This document shows positions 1-10,003 of a stretch of 64,000 nucleotides of DNA, piece after piece. Under the pieces are notes generated by a model that saw only the letters and a program-made list of their open reading frames with translations, did no database searches and was not told where the DNA came from. This DNA is from Aphanomyces cochlioides (Eukaryota > Oomycota > Saprolegniomycetes > Saprolegniales > Verrucalvaceae): assembly GCA_019828595.1 (NCBI GenBank), contig JAHQRK010000003.1, positions 930,001 through 994,000 of the forward strand. The letters are read 5' to 3'. The translations under genes were made by a program, and so were the position numbers. How positions within the stretch are numbered: the stretch's first letter is position 1; each line of letters opens with the position of its first letter.

Positions 1-787
1 TAAGGGCCAGTTCGGTGCACCCTTCAGCTCGATGGAAATGTAGCCATCGCACCATGTCGAGATTGCCCTTTTGAGCTGCTGAGTCCATGGCATCTGTCGT
101 ACAGCCCTCAGTACGGTTTGTATGAAGCCACTCCACGACGTGAAGGTGGCCATGGATTGCCGCGCCATTCATCGCTGTTGTCGTACAGCCTTCCCTTCGA
201 TTTGCATGAAGCCACTGTAAAACATGGATATGGCCGTTCGTGGCTGCACCATCGAATGCAGTGGTCGTTCAGCCTTCAGAGCGATTACGGTGGAGCCACT
301 GGACAACGTCGAGATTTCCTCGCAAGGCAGACATGTTCATGGCACTAACTGTTGCCCCTGGAATATTCTTCTTCGTCGCGAACTCAAGCACGTCAATTTG
401 GGAAAACCATGCGGCGAGGTCCAATGTGTTATGGGGAAAGTCTTTGGGAAACTCATTGTGCATGTATTCAAGAACAGCACAGTCTCCAACCACGATGGCA
501 TAAAAAACAACAATCGACTTCATATGTGGCAGACATTGGAATAAACGTGTGAGATGGCCAATGCCGTGTGTCTTGAGCCAAGGATCAAGGGTGGTTTTGA
601 TTGCGTTGATGCCAACTTGGTCAATTGTATTGCGTACCATAGCCGAGACCGTCACAATTGGTAGCTTCAGCTTTGGAAATGCACGCATGTCTTCATAGAC
701 ACCGAACTGGAACGATAGGATCCCAGCCAAGAGATCAGGCGACGCGAGGACGCCACTCGTCGACTGGGTTGTCTTGCATCGCTTCAT
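1..787 (-). pseudogene. Ankyrin-repeat protein, disrupted and cut by the window edge
   Basis: The protein begins at ATG 787 (MKRCKTTQ...) and aligns from its N-terminal region onward with the intact ankyrin gene at 7467-8465 (shared GHL.VV.WLH.NR.EGC repeats). An in-frame TGA at 269-271 stands where the repeat expects TGT (EGC). The same frame stays open from there to base 1 and encodes at least three more ankyrin units, so a single nonsense change truncates the protein. A 313-base MITE sits immediately 5' of the start codon and further transposons lie upstream, so the promoter is probably gone. Ankyrin repeats bind proteins; no partner can be named. A sequencing error at the stop is the main alternative. 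Confidence 0.75.
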
Positions 788-792
788 TTCTG

Positions 793-1105
793 GGGTAAAT
801 CTCACGATCGTGCCACTCGCACGCAATTTCTCAAAATCGTGCCAATTTTTAACAAAAATAGTTACCGACGTTGGTGGCGTATGCTGAAGTCATATTTACC
901 CCTCGATCAGAGCAAATTCTTTCTCGCACGTTTTGGCTATTGAAATGAGAGACCCAAAAAAGACTCTAGCCTCGTACAAGCCTTCGAAATGCTGTGCTCG
1001 ATTGCCAGTGTTTCGGCTTATTATGTGCAGTGGCACGATTTGAGCAAAAATTGGCACGATTTTGAGAAATTGCGACCGAGTGGCACGATGGTGAGATTTT
1101 CCCTA
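793..1105. mobile_element. MITE with ~55-base inverted ends and 7-base target duplication
   Basis: The inner parts of the arms, near 797-850 and 1043-1100, are inverted copies with about five mismatches over 54 bases; both contain AAATTGGCACGATTTTGAG-like sequence. The outer ends read GGGTAAATCTCAC and AGGGAAAATCTCAC. The direct repeat ATTTCTG flanks the element at 786-792 and 1106-1112. The 7-8 base duplication suggests a hAT- or Mutator-type family. It encodes nothing. The left target duplication overlaps the start codon of the ankyrin pseudogene. Confidence 0.75.
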
Positions 1106-1132
1106 ATTTCTGTCGTTCAAGTCGAGGCACTA

Positions 1133-1534
1133 CTTTACTAAAGCCCCCGCACTGTTTTAAACCCTCATACAAATTATTCGTGTAGATGTGTTTTAAACTC
1201 ACATACAATTCTGAATACTAATTACAAAGGCTTAGAAGTTGACAATGTTGCGGACCGTCAACGACCACTAAGCCCAAATCGCATCTTTATAGTGTTGCGC
1301 GCGTAGCGCGCGGGGTTCACGGTGGTTTGGGGTCAGGCCTATCTCTTCGAAGAGACTGAGCGTCAAGCCTTACGGATACACTTTGCCAATTTTTTTCGTT
1401 GCTGTAAATTTAAAATAATTTTTGATAATAAAATAAAGCTGCGGGGACTCATTTACAAGAGTGTGGATGTTTAAACCACATCTACACGTATAATTTGTAT
1501 GAGGGTTTAAAACAGTGCGGGGGTTATAATAAAG
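1133..1534. mobile_element. Non-autonomous MITE with TA target duplication
   Basis: The element starts CTTTACTAAAGCCCCCGC and its right end, reverse-complemented, starts CTTTATTATAACCCCCGC. The similarity continues for about 60 bases (GCACTGTTTTAAACCCTC...). TA lies on both sides at 1131-1132 and 1535-1536. No coding frame is present. The middle holds GCGCGC-GTA-GCGCGC, a short perfect palindrome near 1299-1313. TA targets point to the Tc1/mariner superfamily. It shares its right-hand TA with the neighbouring Tigger element. Confidence 0.8.
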
Positions 1535-1536
1535 TA

Positions 1537-2934
1537 CTGTTTTCCCTCTCACTTTTAAACGGCCCACAATTGATAATTTTTACAAATTAATATTATCAAA
1601 ATATAGAGTACTTTCAAACATTTGAATTGTATCATTTGTGTTTGAAGACATGTCCACCCCAAGGAAGACGAAGGCAAGAATGACATTGGATGACAAGCAC
1701 AAGTTGTGCCTCGAACATGCACTGCGTCCTGGTGCGTCTTATTCAGTGCTTTCAGCATGGGCGGCCGAAACGTTTAACCTTGCAAAACCGCCTACAAAGG
1801 CAACTATCGGAAACATAATCAAGCGCCAAGTTACTCGCTCCACCCGCGCTGATAGTAAAGAGCGATCGATTGACCGGCCAGTCGCACTCCCTGCAGTCGA
1901 AACAATGCTCGTTGGTTGGGTGCTACGTTGCGAAGAACTTGGTGTTTGCATAACGGGGGAGCTTATTCGAAAGCAAGCCCTTTTGATTTGCACACAGCTG
2001 AACATACAACAATCCGAAACAATCAAATTCTCAAAAGGATGGCTCCACAAATTTCAAATAAGGCACGGCTTGTCGTCCAAAGTGCAACATGGAGAGGCCG
2101 GTTCAGTGGCTCCAAATGTTGTGAGCGAAGGACGACAAGACATGATTCGAACTGTCAGCAGCTACGACCCATCGAACGTGTACAACATGGACGAAACAGC
2201 GCTGTTCTACTGCATGTCGCCCCACCGCTCGATCACAAGAAGCCGTGTCCCTGGAACAAAGAAGTCAAAAAAGCGAATTACCGTCGCTCTTACCACCAAT
2301 TCAGCAGGCACGGATCACGTGGATCCTCTCTTCATAGGGACAGCTGCTAGGCCTCGTTGCTTCAACGGCAGCTCCGCGCACCAACTGGGCTTCAATTATG
2401 AATCTAGCAAGAAGGGTTGGATGAATGGACGAATCTTCAAGACCTACCTGTCTGCATTGAATGCTCGAATGGTTGAAGAGGGTCAAAAAATCGTGTTGCT
2501 TGTGGACAATGCTCCTCCTCATATGGTTGACGACGACGCTGAACTGGAAAATGTGAAGGTGAAGATGCTTCCAAAGAACACTACAGCTCACCTACAGCCC
2601 CAAGATGCGGGAATCATTGCAGCCTTTAAGGCAAAGGTAAAGCAACGGCAATTGCAAAATGCTCTAGATCAAATCGACTCAATGATGAATGGACGTCAAG
2701 ACAGATTGTACGAGGTACCTCTGGTCGAAGCTATGTCGTGGGCAAAAGACGCTTGGAAGTGTGTCTCCCAAAGCACTGTTGTGAACTGCTGAGCTCGCAC
2801 TGGCATTGTGAACCACGAAGTCAGTATGGGAATGGCTGATAGTGAGAGTAGCCTCTAAACTTTTATATTCATTCAATTAAATGACTTGTGAAACTCGATA
2901 AATATCACCCGTTTAAAACTGAGAGGGAAATCAG
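1537..2934 (+). mobile_element. Tigger/pogo-type DNA transposon, apparently complete
   Basis: Inverted ends of 26 bases lie at 1537-1562 (CTGTTTTCCCTCTCAC...) and 2909-2934 (reverse complement CTGATTTCCCTCTCAG...), with two mismatches. TA flanks both sides at 1535-1536 and 2935-2936, as expected for the Tc1/mariner superfamily. The 1398-base element holds one long intact transposase. Removing this element and the MITE at its left leaves GGCAC-TA-GTGCC, so the insertion site was itself a palindrome. Confidence 0.85.
1650..2792 (+). CDS. Tigger/pogo-type DDE transposase
   Basis: This 380-residue protein would cut and paste its own element through the terminal repeats. The N-terminus (MSTPRKTKARMTLDDKH...) resembles the CENP-B/pogo helix-turn-helix, and a second DNA-binding module lies around residues 75-150 (TGELIRKQALL...FSKGWLHKF). 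The DDE catalytic core follows: NMDETALFY carries the first Asp, LLVDNAPPH the second, and the TTAHLQPQDAGI segment the third acidic site. The first ATG, at 1650, was chosen because the longer frame starts at a GTG. No stop or frameshift interrupts it, so the element could be active. It is compact relative to typical Tigger transposases but has all three catalytic blocks. Confidence 0.88.
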   Translation: MSTPRKTKARMTLDDKHKLCLEHALRPGASYSVLSAWAAETFNLAKPPTKATIGNIIKRQVTRSTRADSKERSIDRPVALPAVETMLVGWVLRCEELGVCITGELIRKQALLICTQLNIQQSETIKFSKGWLHKFQIRHGLSSKVQHGEAGSVAPNVVSEGRQDMIRTVSSYDPSNVYNMDETALFYCMSPHRSITRSRVPGTKKSKKRITVALTTNSAGTDHVDPLFIGTAARPRCFNGSSAHQLGFNYESSKKGWMNGRIFKTYLSALNARMVEEGQKIVLLVDNAPPHMVDDDAELENVKVKMLPKNTTAHLQPQDAGIIAAFKAKVKQRQLQNALDQIDSMMNGRQDRLYEVPLVEAMSWAKDAWKCVSQSTVVNC

Positions 2935-3221
2935 TAGTGCCCAAGTCGAAATTAAAAAAATAACACTGTTAGTTAAAAATTGATTTTTGATTGGTCAAGA
3001 GCATCCTGGACGCTTTTTATTTTATTATAAACATTTATTATCTTTCACAGTTAGTAGTACTAGCAGTTGCACCTATTCAATTTACATATTTCTATACTTA
3101 ATATAGTATATGTATATTCTTCTTGAGGGTATTGATTTTGAAAGGTGAATATATCACAATGTCAAATTCTCAAATTGAATTTCTCACAAAGTATTCCAGA
3201 TAAATAAGAATAAATGCCATA

Positions 3222-3956
3222 CTACTCCGTCCAGCTTCCGAAGTCCACTTTGGAAAATCGACTTGTCCAGGTTAACTTGTCCACTTTTGATATGATTGGA
3301 TGAAAATCAACTCTGTTTCATCTAATTGGTAGATATTAGAGTCCTATTTGTGGTGAAGTGGTGTGTGAACCAGGAGGACGGACTGGTAGAGTCAGCAAAC
3401 AGGATAATACCACGGGATGCCGGTCAATTCTCTCGACTTTCTGTCTGAACCATGAGTATTTTGCTCAAAGTCATCTAGTTTACCTCACTATGCGTTTGAA
3501 AACCTTGTAGACATCTCGAAGTCGACTGTCGACTTTGCCTGTGACAACTCGTCTTAGGATTCTCAGAGATGCCACATCAAAACTTGGGTCGAAGCCGCCA
3601 CCATGAGGCGATGTATATATCATGCATGTGAGTTTATATGTTGTTTTGCTGATTTTGGCTAAGATAAGCTGTGAACCAGGCTATCTCAGACAGAAAGGTG
3701 TTTCAGATCGAGGGTGCAGTGGTTATGCTTAAGGAGTTTGGGGGTTTACGTTATACATTTATCAAGTCAATAGTTGGGTTACTTTTTGAACACGGATATC
3801 TCATCCGATTCGACATAAATCGTCAAAATTCGTTATTCAATCCAGTCGCCTTTGTGAAGGCAACTATTCACAACCAATCTTAGCTTCAAAACAATTTTCT
3901 CTGATTTTTGCGGACATTCCAAAGTGAAAGTGGACTTCGGAAGCTGGACGAAGTAG
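3222..3956. mobile_element. Stowaway-like MITE
   Basis: The left end reads CTACTCCGTCCAGCTTCCG and the right end, reverse-complemented, CTACTTCGTCCAGCTTCCG; the match runs about 31 bases with one mismatch. TA flanks it at 3220-3221 and 3957-3958. The start CTACTCCGTCC is close to the Stowaway (Tc1/mariner) end consensus. The 735-base interior has no credible coding frame. Confidence 0.82.
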
Positions 3957-3971
3957 TATTTGGATTCCTTA

Positions 3972-4283
3972 GGCCCTGTTCGGTGATGAGATCAACTCAG
4001 GTTTTTGGGTCAAACCATATGGAAAAAGGGCCAAAAACCAGGTTTTTGATGGTTTCACCGAACACGAATTTTTGGGTTTTGGGACATCGCTACATTGCCC
4101 CAAAGTCATTGCCCCACTGAAAACCTGATTTATTATTTCTACCTCTGGAGCATTGAGCTGGTAGAGCCAGTTTGAGACCATGAGGTTAGGTAATTACACC
4201 CAATGGCAACTGTACTTGCCCCAAAACTCCAACTTTTTGTGATCTCTGAGTTGAAAAATCACGTTTTTTCACCGAACAGGGCC
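3972..4283. mobile_element. Harbinger/Tourist-like MITE
   Basis: The perfect 15-base inverted end GGCCCTGTTCGGTGA occurs at 3972 and, inverted, ends at 4283. TTA flanks it at 3969-3971 and 4284-4286, the three-base target of PIF/Harbinger elements. It is 312 bases and non-coding. The right TTA is also the left target duplication of the next element. Confidence 0.85.
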
Positions 4284-4418
4284 TTAGAGCATCTCCACCA
4301 ATGGGGCAAAAATAGAATAAAAATTCTAGCGATTTAGTTTGGGTATAGTCCTGGTTTTGTCCAAGTTCCACACCAAGCTCAGATTTTTTCACACCGATCA
4401 CCACTCATTTTCCACACA

Positions 4419-4853
4419 ATGGACACACACCTTGATGATGAGATTGAATACGCCGAGTTCGAAGAGCAATGCTTTCTAGATCTCTTGTGGTCAGATGAAG
4501 ATGATGAAGACGAACGACGAAGGAGGTTGGGTGGCTCGCAGCCTGGCCGTCAGCCGAACAAACACCGCGAATATGACAAGAGATATGATCATCTCATGAA
4601 GCAGTACTTTATAGAGAGTCCGATCTATGACGAAATGATGTATCGCCGCCGCTTTCGGATGAGTAAGCGACTTTTCAACAGAGTTTATAGTGGTGTGCTT
4701 TATTTTGAGCCGTTGATTTGTTCTGATTTCCGATTCCAGCTTGGAGCCAAAACCCTTGAAATATCCAAGCTTTTCACTCCGAATTTTAAACATAGTCATG
4801 TTTTACAGACTGCGACAACAACGAGCAACCCAAAAAAAAACTTTATAAATTGA
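4419..4853 (+). pseudogene. Harbinger-like transposase, N-terminal fragment
   Basis: ATG 4419 opens an acidic N-terminus, then a stretch typical of Harbinger-family transposases: NKHREYDKRYDHLMKQYF..SPIYDEMMYRRRFRMSKRLFNRV. After about residue 92 the similarity stops and the frame runs into low-complexity sequence. The catalytic DDE domain is not found downstream on this strand. It is a truncated remnant, not a working gene. The boundaries of the resemblance are more certain than its end. Confidence 0.6.
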
Positions 4854-4949
4854 TAACGTAATTAACTTATAGAGAAAAAAGCTATTGCAAAAAATTTATT
4901 ATATATTAAATACAAATTGTTGAAGGTACAATAATATAGAGGTGATTTC

Positions 4950-6360
4950 CTACTCGCTGTCACTTGGGATATCATCACAAGTTCCACTGCTCTCTGCTGA
5001 AGATTCTTCATCCGCCTCAAGAGCATCAATATGAAGGAGATGTTCATGCAGCTTTTGAAGCTTGTCTTCAGCGGATCTTACACAACCTTTAATGGTGTGG
5101 TGGGCCACATTGTCAAATGCTTCGATCAGACGCACCTTCACTTCCGGGAACTTCGTCATGTCAGTGTACTGGCGTCCAACGGCACTTTTAACCGTGGCCC
5201 AAACCAGCTCAATGGGTTGTAGATCGGAATGGTACGGCGGGGTGAATACAATCTTGTGGCCATGATCTTGAGCCATCGACACAATAACCGGTGGTACGTT
5301 TGCTTCAATGTACGCCGACAAATTGGTCTAAAGAATACTCTTGTATTCATCACCAGTGACTTCAATTCCTATCTTCTGCACGCTTTCCAACAAACATGAC
5401 TTGGATTGCCGACTCTTCGGGGGTACTTGATGGTAGACCCTTGTGGTACTTTGCATTGTCCATAACAATCAAAGCGTTGCACACTCCAAGATCTTCAAGT
5501 TCTTTCAATAGTTTGCCAAACCAGGTAACGTAGTACTCGTGGTTAAACATGGCATGGTAGTCTTTTGGCTCTTTTGCCTTTGAATTTCCACCCGTGAAGA
5601 TGTCTCAAGAGCCATGACTTGACTATCCATTGTGGGTGAGTCCAGGATAGCTGCGACAAAGCAATATCGCCGACCTTTGTGCTTCTCTTTCCTTGGTACG
5701 TCCAACTTGTCTGAAGGATCGTACAAATCGTAATTCGGACACTTGTAGTGGTGGTGTATGTATGATTCGTCCGTGTAAACATGTGCGGCCGCTGATCGGA
5801 TGCGATGTAGGGTTGCATCATACGCACGTATTGGTCGCGGGCAGCCATATTTTGCTTGGATAAATGGTAAGTCGACGAGCGTTTACGGCTCCCTCTCTTG
5901 TAGCCCTGTCGACTGAGAAAGCGTTGTACGGTTCGAAGACTGGAGTTGAACTGCTTTGAATTTGAGTCGTTGTAGTCGAGAATTCGCTTCTGCTTAAAGA
6001 ACTTCAAAACATCTACAGCCGTCGTACGTTGTCGTTCTGCACGTCTGTTTCGAATGAAGACTTGAACCATCTCGACGACATCCGCGGTCTTTGGGATAAT
6101 AGTTGCATGTGCGCTCCTGTTCGAGGCGACTGTTGCTGCGGTGACCGTTCTCGAAGTCAAGTATTCGTGCCATACGCTTTTTACGAGGCTCAGTCCACGA
6201 CCAAGAGCCTCAGCAACTGTTGACGCCACGTCAGCATGACCTTGGCCCCGAAACCACGCATAGAGATGAAGGATGTCGAGCCGCTCCTTGCGAGATAGCG
6301 TTCGAGATCGCTCTTTTTGACGAAGTCGATACAGGAGAGGTAAGAGTCTTCCATTGTGTG
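4950..6360 (-). pseudogene. DDE_3 (IS630/Tc1-like) transposase, several frameshifts
   Basis: Three frames must be joined to follow the family. A helix-turn-helix N-terminus lies near 6300-5800 (SRKERLDILHLYAWF...; RTVQRFLSRQGYKRG). The first catalytic block VYTDESYIHHHY appears only after a +1 shift near 5780. The second, LIVMDNAKYHKG, is in another frame near 5450. The third, YHSDLQPIELVWATVK, is near 5210. The C-terminus (residues to 4950) is acidic. With at least three frame breaks it cannot make a working enzyme. It may have been the donor of, or an insertion into, the surrounding Harbinger-type element. Confidence 0.75.
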
Positions 6361-6813
6361 ATATTAGGAAATGGATGCAGATTAGTGGTTGCAGGAGTCT
6401 ATATATAGACTTGTGGACTTCTATTTATATCCTTGGGAGCATATAAATTTTCATGGTTTTGAAGGACCACAGATACTCATTAACCTCTCTAAATTAATAC
6501 CCAAAATCGCTTTTTGAATAAAATGTTACAGGTTGAAGAGTTATGGAGTGAAAATTGACCTGCATTCCATTTTTCATTTCAAATATCTCATAGGATATTT
6601 AGTTCTGCAGTATTGTATTTAAACGACACTATTGCAATACAAATTTCCAATGACCCAAACATTTTCTGAAGAAAATTGATAAAATATTGCCTGAAATACA
6701 GGCAAAAGGTTGCTCGTTGTTGTCGCAGTCTGTTAGTCTATCGAGAAAAGGAAAAATTAGATTCAAATTAAGGTTTCCTTTTGGGTTTGACCCAACTGGT
6801 GGAGATGCTCTTA

Positions 6814-7209
6814 GAAAAAGTTCTTCCAGGATATATAATTTCATAGTCAGATTCTCAGTAACTGAAAAATAAATTGAAAAAGCGTCGTGGATGCTCTCGT
6901 GGACTGTAAATTCATTTAAAAATGATTATTTTCAATTTTCCAGATTATTTTCCGTGGCATGGCAGTTACAAGGTTGAAACGGGCGCAACGATGAGATGAA
7001 AGGATGAAGTCGAACGCGTCGCGGATCAATTCCAGAGTGTGCATGCAAAGCCATTCCTCGTTGTGGCGTTGAGGTGCTTGATGAATTACTTTGTCTCACA
7101 TTGCAAGAAGCAGAGTTGGTCAATGTGGATGGAACTTTGGCAGTTTCACTTGGAAGGTTTGTTTCACTCTCTCTGCTCAAACTGCTCGTCCTCTACAAAC
7201 CTTCGAGCA
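6814..7209. other. Intergenic, nothing recognised
   Basis: AT-rich sequence to about 6960, then mixed. A frame near 7050-7155 (VLDELLCLTLQEAEL...) looks protein-like and may be an upstream exon of the coiled-coil gene at 7210, but no splice pair of the usual length and phase joins them. Confidence 0.3.
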
Positions 7210-7440
7210 ATGCGGGACGAAGCGCTCATGATGACCCAGGAACGCGAGATTCTAGAGCTGGAATGGGAGAAATGCAAGGACGAGAAAGAACGCCAACTCC
7301 AAGCTCGAATGCACAAGATGAAGTCAGCAATTCAAGACCTCCGGAGCCAGCTTGAATCTCTCAAAGCATCATATCATGACCTATCCACGCGGCCACTTGC
7401 ACCCCTTGACAAGTCGCTTAGGCCTTTTGACACTCAATAA
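7210..7440 (+). CDS. Short coiled-coil protein, possibly a 3' exon
   Basis: From ATG 7210 a 76-residue frame reads MRDEALMMTQEREILELEWE..., a strongly charged heptad-rich helix (about residues 8-60), then a short proline-containing tail. No family was recognised. It could be the last exon of a larger gene whose 5' part was displaced by the transposon 400 bases upstream, or a small stand-alone gene. The stop at 7438-7440 lies 27 bases from the convergent ankyrin gene. Confidence 0.4.
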   Translation: MRDEALMMTQEREILELEWEKCKDEKERQLQARMHKMKSAIQDLRSQLESLKASYHDLSTRPLAPLDKSLRPFDTQ

Positions 7441-7466
7441 CAACCGATTCAACTCTTGAATAACCA

Positions 7467-8465
7467 CTAAACGTTGCATTTTGCATGCGCTTTCAAATAT
7501 TGGACCACAGCACTTTGGCTTCGCTGCTCTGCTGCCGCAATAGCCATGGAAAAATCGCCTTCTCGTCGACAGGAAACCAAGAACTTGATGATTTCCAAAT
7601 GGCCGTTCATTGCTGCGTACTGTAGCGCATTTGCAGTACAAGGTGCACCGATTCCATGGAGGTACTCAAGTACGTCGAGGTGACCATTCCACGCTGCCAT
7701 ATCCATTGCCTGGGCCGTGCATATTTCCCTTCGAACTTCATGAAGGAATCGAACGACGGCAAGGCGACCACTCCAAGCTGCGCGATCCATCGTCCAGATA
7801 GAGCAACCTTCAGACCGATGGGTGTGCAAAAAAATAACAACATCGAGATGTCCATTCCATGCAGCTTCGGTCATTGCATCTGTAGTACATCCTTCCGTTC
7901 GGTGCGTATGGAGAAACTTCACAACATCCAGATGTCCATTCATCGCGGCGGCGTCCATGGCTTTCGTCGTGGCTCCTTCCTTTCGATGGGCGTGTAGGAA
8001 TAAAACAACTGGCAGATGGCCGTGGAACGCTGCCCAGTCGATGGCATTTCGAGTGCATCCTGGGTAGTCAACCGCGTGGAGAATCTGCAAGACGGCCAGT
8101 TGGCCATAGGCTGCTGCAACATCCAGCAGTGGGTCAGAGAATCCATGGATCTCTTTCAAAAATCGCTCAAGGAGGTACGTCAACGTCGGCACATCACCGA
8201 AGACCACCGAGTGTAGAATGATGTGATCACGCATGTGAGGCATGTAGCCAAATAGCTTGTCGAGGCGAGCCGTGCCATAAGTGGCGAGCCAAGGGACGAG
8301 CAATTGATGGAGGTGCGTGAGAGCAGTGGGCAATTTGTGCATGTAGGCAGAGTGCGGGGGTTTCTTGACATGGCGGAACGGCATCAAGTCCTTAAAGCTG
8401 CCGTCTTGGAAGTCTGCAACGCACAGAAAGAGGTCGCGCGTCGTCAATGCGTCTCGGACCAGCAT
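7467..8465 (-). CDS. Ankyrin-repeat protein
   Basis: A single exon from ATG 8465 encodes 332 residues. After a unique N-terminal domain (to about residue 120), ankyrin units of about 33 residues follow in register, with recurrent cores such as AAWNGHLDVV.FLH.HRSEGC and AAMNGHLEIIKFL. Ankyrin stacks bind other proteins; there is no signal peptide or membrane segment, so a cytosolic scaffold is likely. The N-terminal domain is shared with the broken paralogue at 1-787, so this is the surviving member of a local family. Oomycetes carry large expansions of this type. The partner is unknown. Confidence 0.85.
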   Translation of the reverse strand: MLVRDALTTRDLFLCVADFQDGSFKDLMPFRHVKKPPHSAYMHKLPTALTHLHQLLVPWLATYGTARLDKLFGYMPHMRDHIILHSVVFGDVPTLTYLLERFLKEIHGFSDPLLDVAAAYGQLAVLQILHAVDYPGCTRNAIDWAAFHGHLPVVLFLHAHRKEGATTKAMDAAAMNGHLDVVKFLHTHRTEGCTTDAMTEAAWNGHLDVVIFLHTHRSEGCSIWTMDRAAWSGRLAVVRFLHEVRREICTAQAMDMAAWNGHLDVLEYLHGIGAPCTANALQYAAMNGHLEIIKFLVSCRREGDFSMAIAAAEQRSQSAVVQYLKAHAKCNV

Positions 8466-8575
8466 CGCAACACAATCAATTTTATCCTATCGATCAACCG
8501 GTTAATTGAATCTTTATCTGGAAATCGAATCTTTCACCAGATTCGAGATTCACACAATTGAAATGTCACCTAACT

Positions 8576-10003
8576 CTACGACGGCAGGATGATCTCGCCC
8601 TTGGTCATCTTGAGCAGCTTCTCGAAGATCGATGGGTCATCGCGCAGGCCGCCATGTTGGAACTCATTCGAGATAAATACGCGGCAAGTGTCGCCAAGGA
8701 GCGCAGCAGTTCGAAGGGACAGAGTTCGGTCGACAAACAAATCGTCAAATGAAACCAGTGCGGCAGATGGAATGTCAATGTTGCGCAGCTTGGCTTGGTC
8801 GTACAATGGACGCCAGTCGCTCTTCTGGGCAAGAATGTCCGCGGCTGCTTTAAACGGCTTGAGCATGGCATAATCGTCGGCCATCCATGAAAACACCATC
8901 TCACCACTAAAGTAGAGCGGCGCGGCATTGACCGCCTCAGTCAAAGCTTCACCATCGAGACCGTCAAAACGTGTAGGATCAAACATCGCAACGCCGCCAA
9001 CACGAGTACGCGCATGAACAGTCTCAGCGGCCCAGGCTGAGGGCGAGTACGCTGGACCATCGCAGTAGATCGATTCGTGGAGGAACCAGTAGATGGGATT
9101 CGTGTCAAACGACGACTGCATCGACCTAACAGTTGAAAGAAACGCATACGAGAGCTCAGGGGCGGTGGTGGCGTCAGCTTGTTGGCCATGGAAATGCGTC
9201 GCCCAGGCAGATTCAATCAAGTAGTGGATAGTTTCAATTCCCGTGACAGTACCAAGAGGCATACCAAGAGTAAGAAAGCGTCGGGCAGTGAGCACGCCCC
9301 CTGAAGGAAGAGGGGCTGGATGTAGCATCAAATGCTTGACTATCGCAACAACTTTGAGTTTGTCGCCGGGGTAACGCGCATAGTAGCGACGATTGCGCTC
9401 GGCGACGCTGGCATATGTGGCTTCGTATACTTCCTGAGCCGTGGCACCGACGGGAGCCAAACCACAAGTAAAAATGACGCGCTCGAGTGACTGAGGGAAG
9501 AACGACAAGAAGGACAAGTTGCAAAAGCCACCGAACGATTGACCCAGCAAGGTGAGCTTTTGCGTCGGGAAGAGCGTCTTTCGGAATAATTCAACGTCAT
9601 GCACAATAGAGTCGGCTCGAAAGTGAGTGAGGTAGGCAGCCAAAGCAGCAGGATCCGCGAAATGGCGACACGTTTGAGCTGTCAACGGCGACGATAATCC
9701 AGTACCGCGTTGATCCAAGAGCAAGACTCGGAATTCATTCAATGCTGTCTTCAGCCAGCCAGACGGCGGAGCAGTCAATCGTGGCGACGGAAAGCCAGGA
9801 CCGCCTTGCAGATACACCAGCAGAGGTAAGGACGCGTTGGATGCAAACTTTTCAGCAAAGACTTCGCGGACGTACACAGTTATAGCCTCACGGGATGATG
9901 GAGAAAAGTGGTCGAGGGGAGCTTTGATGTAGTGATCAATGGAGCACACTCCGCCAGGGAGTTTCTCGACACGGCCTGAATGAACGATCGACGTCGATGC
10001 CAT
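8576..10003 (-). CDS. Alpha/beta hydrolase, proline iminopeptidase-like (peptidase S33)
   Basis: The 475-residue protein from ATG 10003 has the marks of the S33 family: LQGGPG (oxyanion region, usually HGGPG), LDQRGTGLS, the nucleophile elbow GQSFGG (Ser), and a C-terminal FQHGGLRDD carrying the likely catalytic His. A conserved FDD..VDRT segment may supply the acid. Family members release N-terminal proline from peptides; the substrate here is inferred. No signal peptide is evident, so it is probably cytosolic. The longer frame starts at a TTG nine bases upstream, so ATG 10003 was preferred. A GACATTTGA element (gene-strand reading) lies about 270 bases upstream. Confidence 0.88.
   Translation of the reverse strand: MASTSIVHSGRVEKLPGGVCSIDHYIKAPLDHFSPSSREAITVYVREVFAEKFASNASLPLLVYLQGGPGFPSPRLTAPPSGWLKTALNEFRVLLLDQRGTGLSSPLTAQTCRHFADPAALAAYLTHFRADSIVHDVELFRKTLFPTQKLTLLGQSFGGFCNLSFLSFFPQSLERVIFTCGLAPVGATAQEVYEATYASVAERNRRYYARYPGDKLKVVAIVKHLMLHPAPLPSGGVLTARRFLTLGMPLGTVTGIETIHYLIESAWATHFHGQQADATTAPELSYAFLSTVRSMQSSFDTNPIYWFLHESIYCDGPAYSPSAWAAETVHARTRVGGVAMFDPTRFDGLDGEALTEAVNAAPLYFSGEMVFSWMADDYAMLKPFKAAADILAQKSDWRPLYDQAKLRNIDIPSAALVSFDDLFVDRTLSLRTAALLGDTCRVFISNEFQHGGLRDDPSIFEKLLKMTKGEIILPS

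Larger units (their letters stand above)
4287..6810. mobile_element. PIF/Harbinger-type element carrying two decayed transposase remnants
   Basis: Inverted ends GAGCATCTCCACCA lie at 4287 and, inverted, at 6797-6810, with looser similarity beyond. TTA flanks at 4284-4286 and 6811-6813. Inside are the N-terminal part of a Harbinger-like transposase (+ strand) and a frameshifted DDE_3/IS630-Tc1-like transposase (- strand). The second was probably inserted into the first, but no inner terminal repeats could be recognised. Confidence 0.75.

Noticed and set aside
1299..1313. GCGCGC-GTA-GCGCGC palindrome as a possible regulatory site
   Set aside because: It lies in the middle of a MITE and is better explained as part of its internal hairpin.
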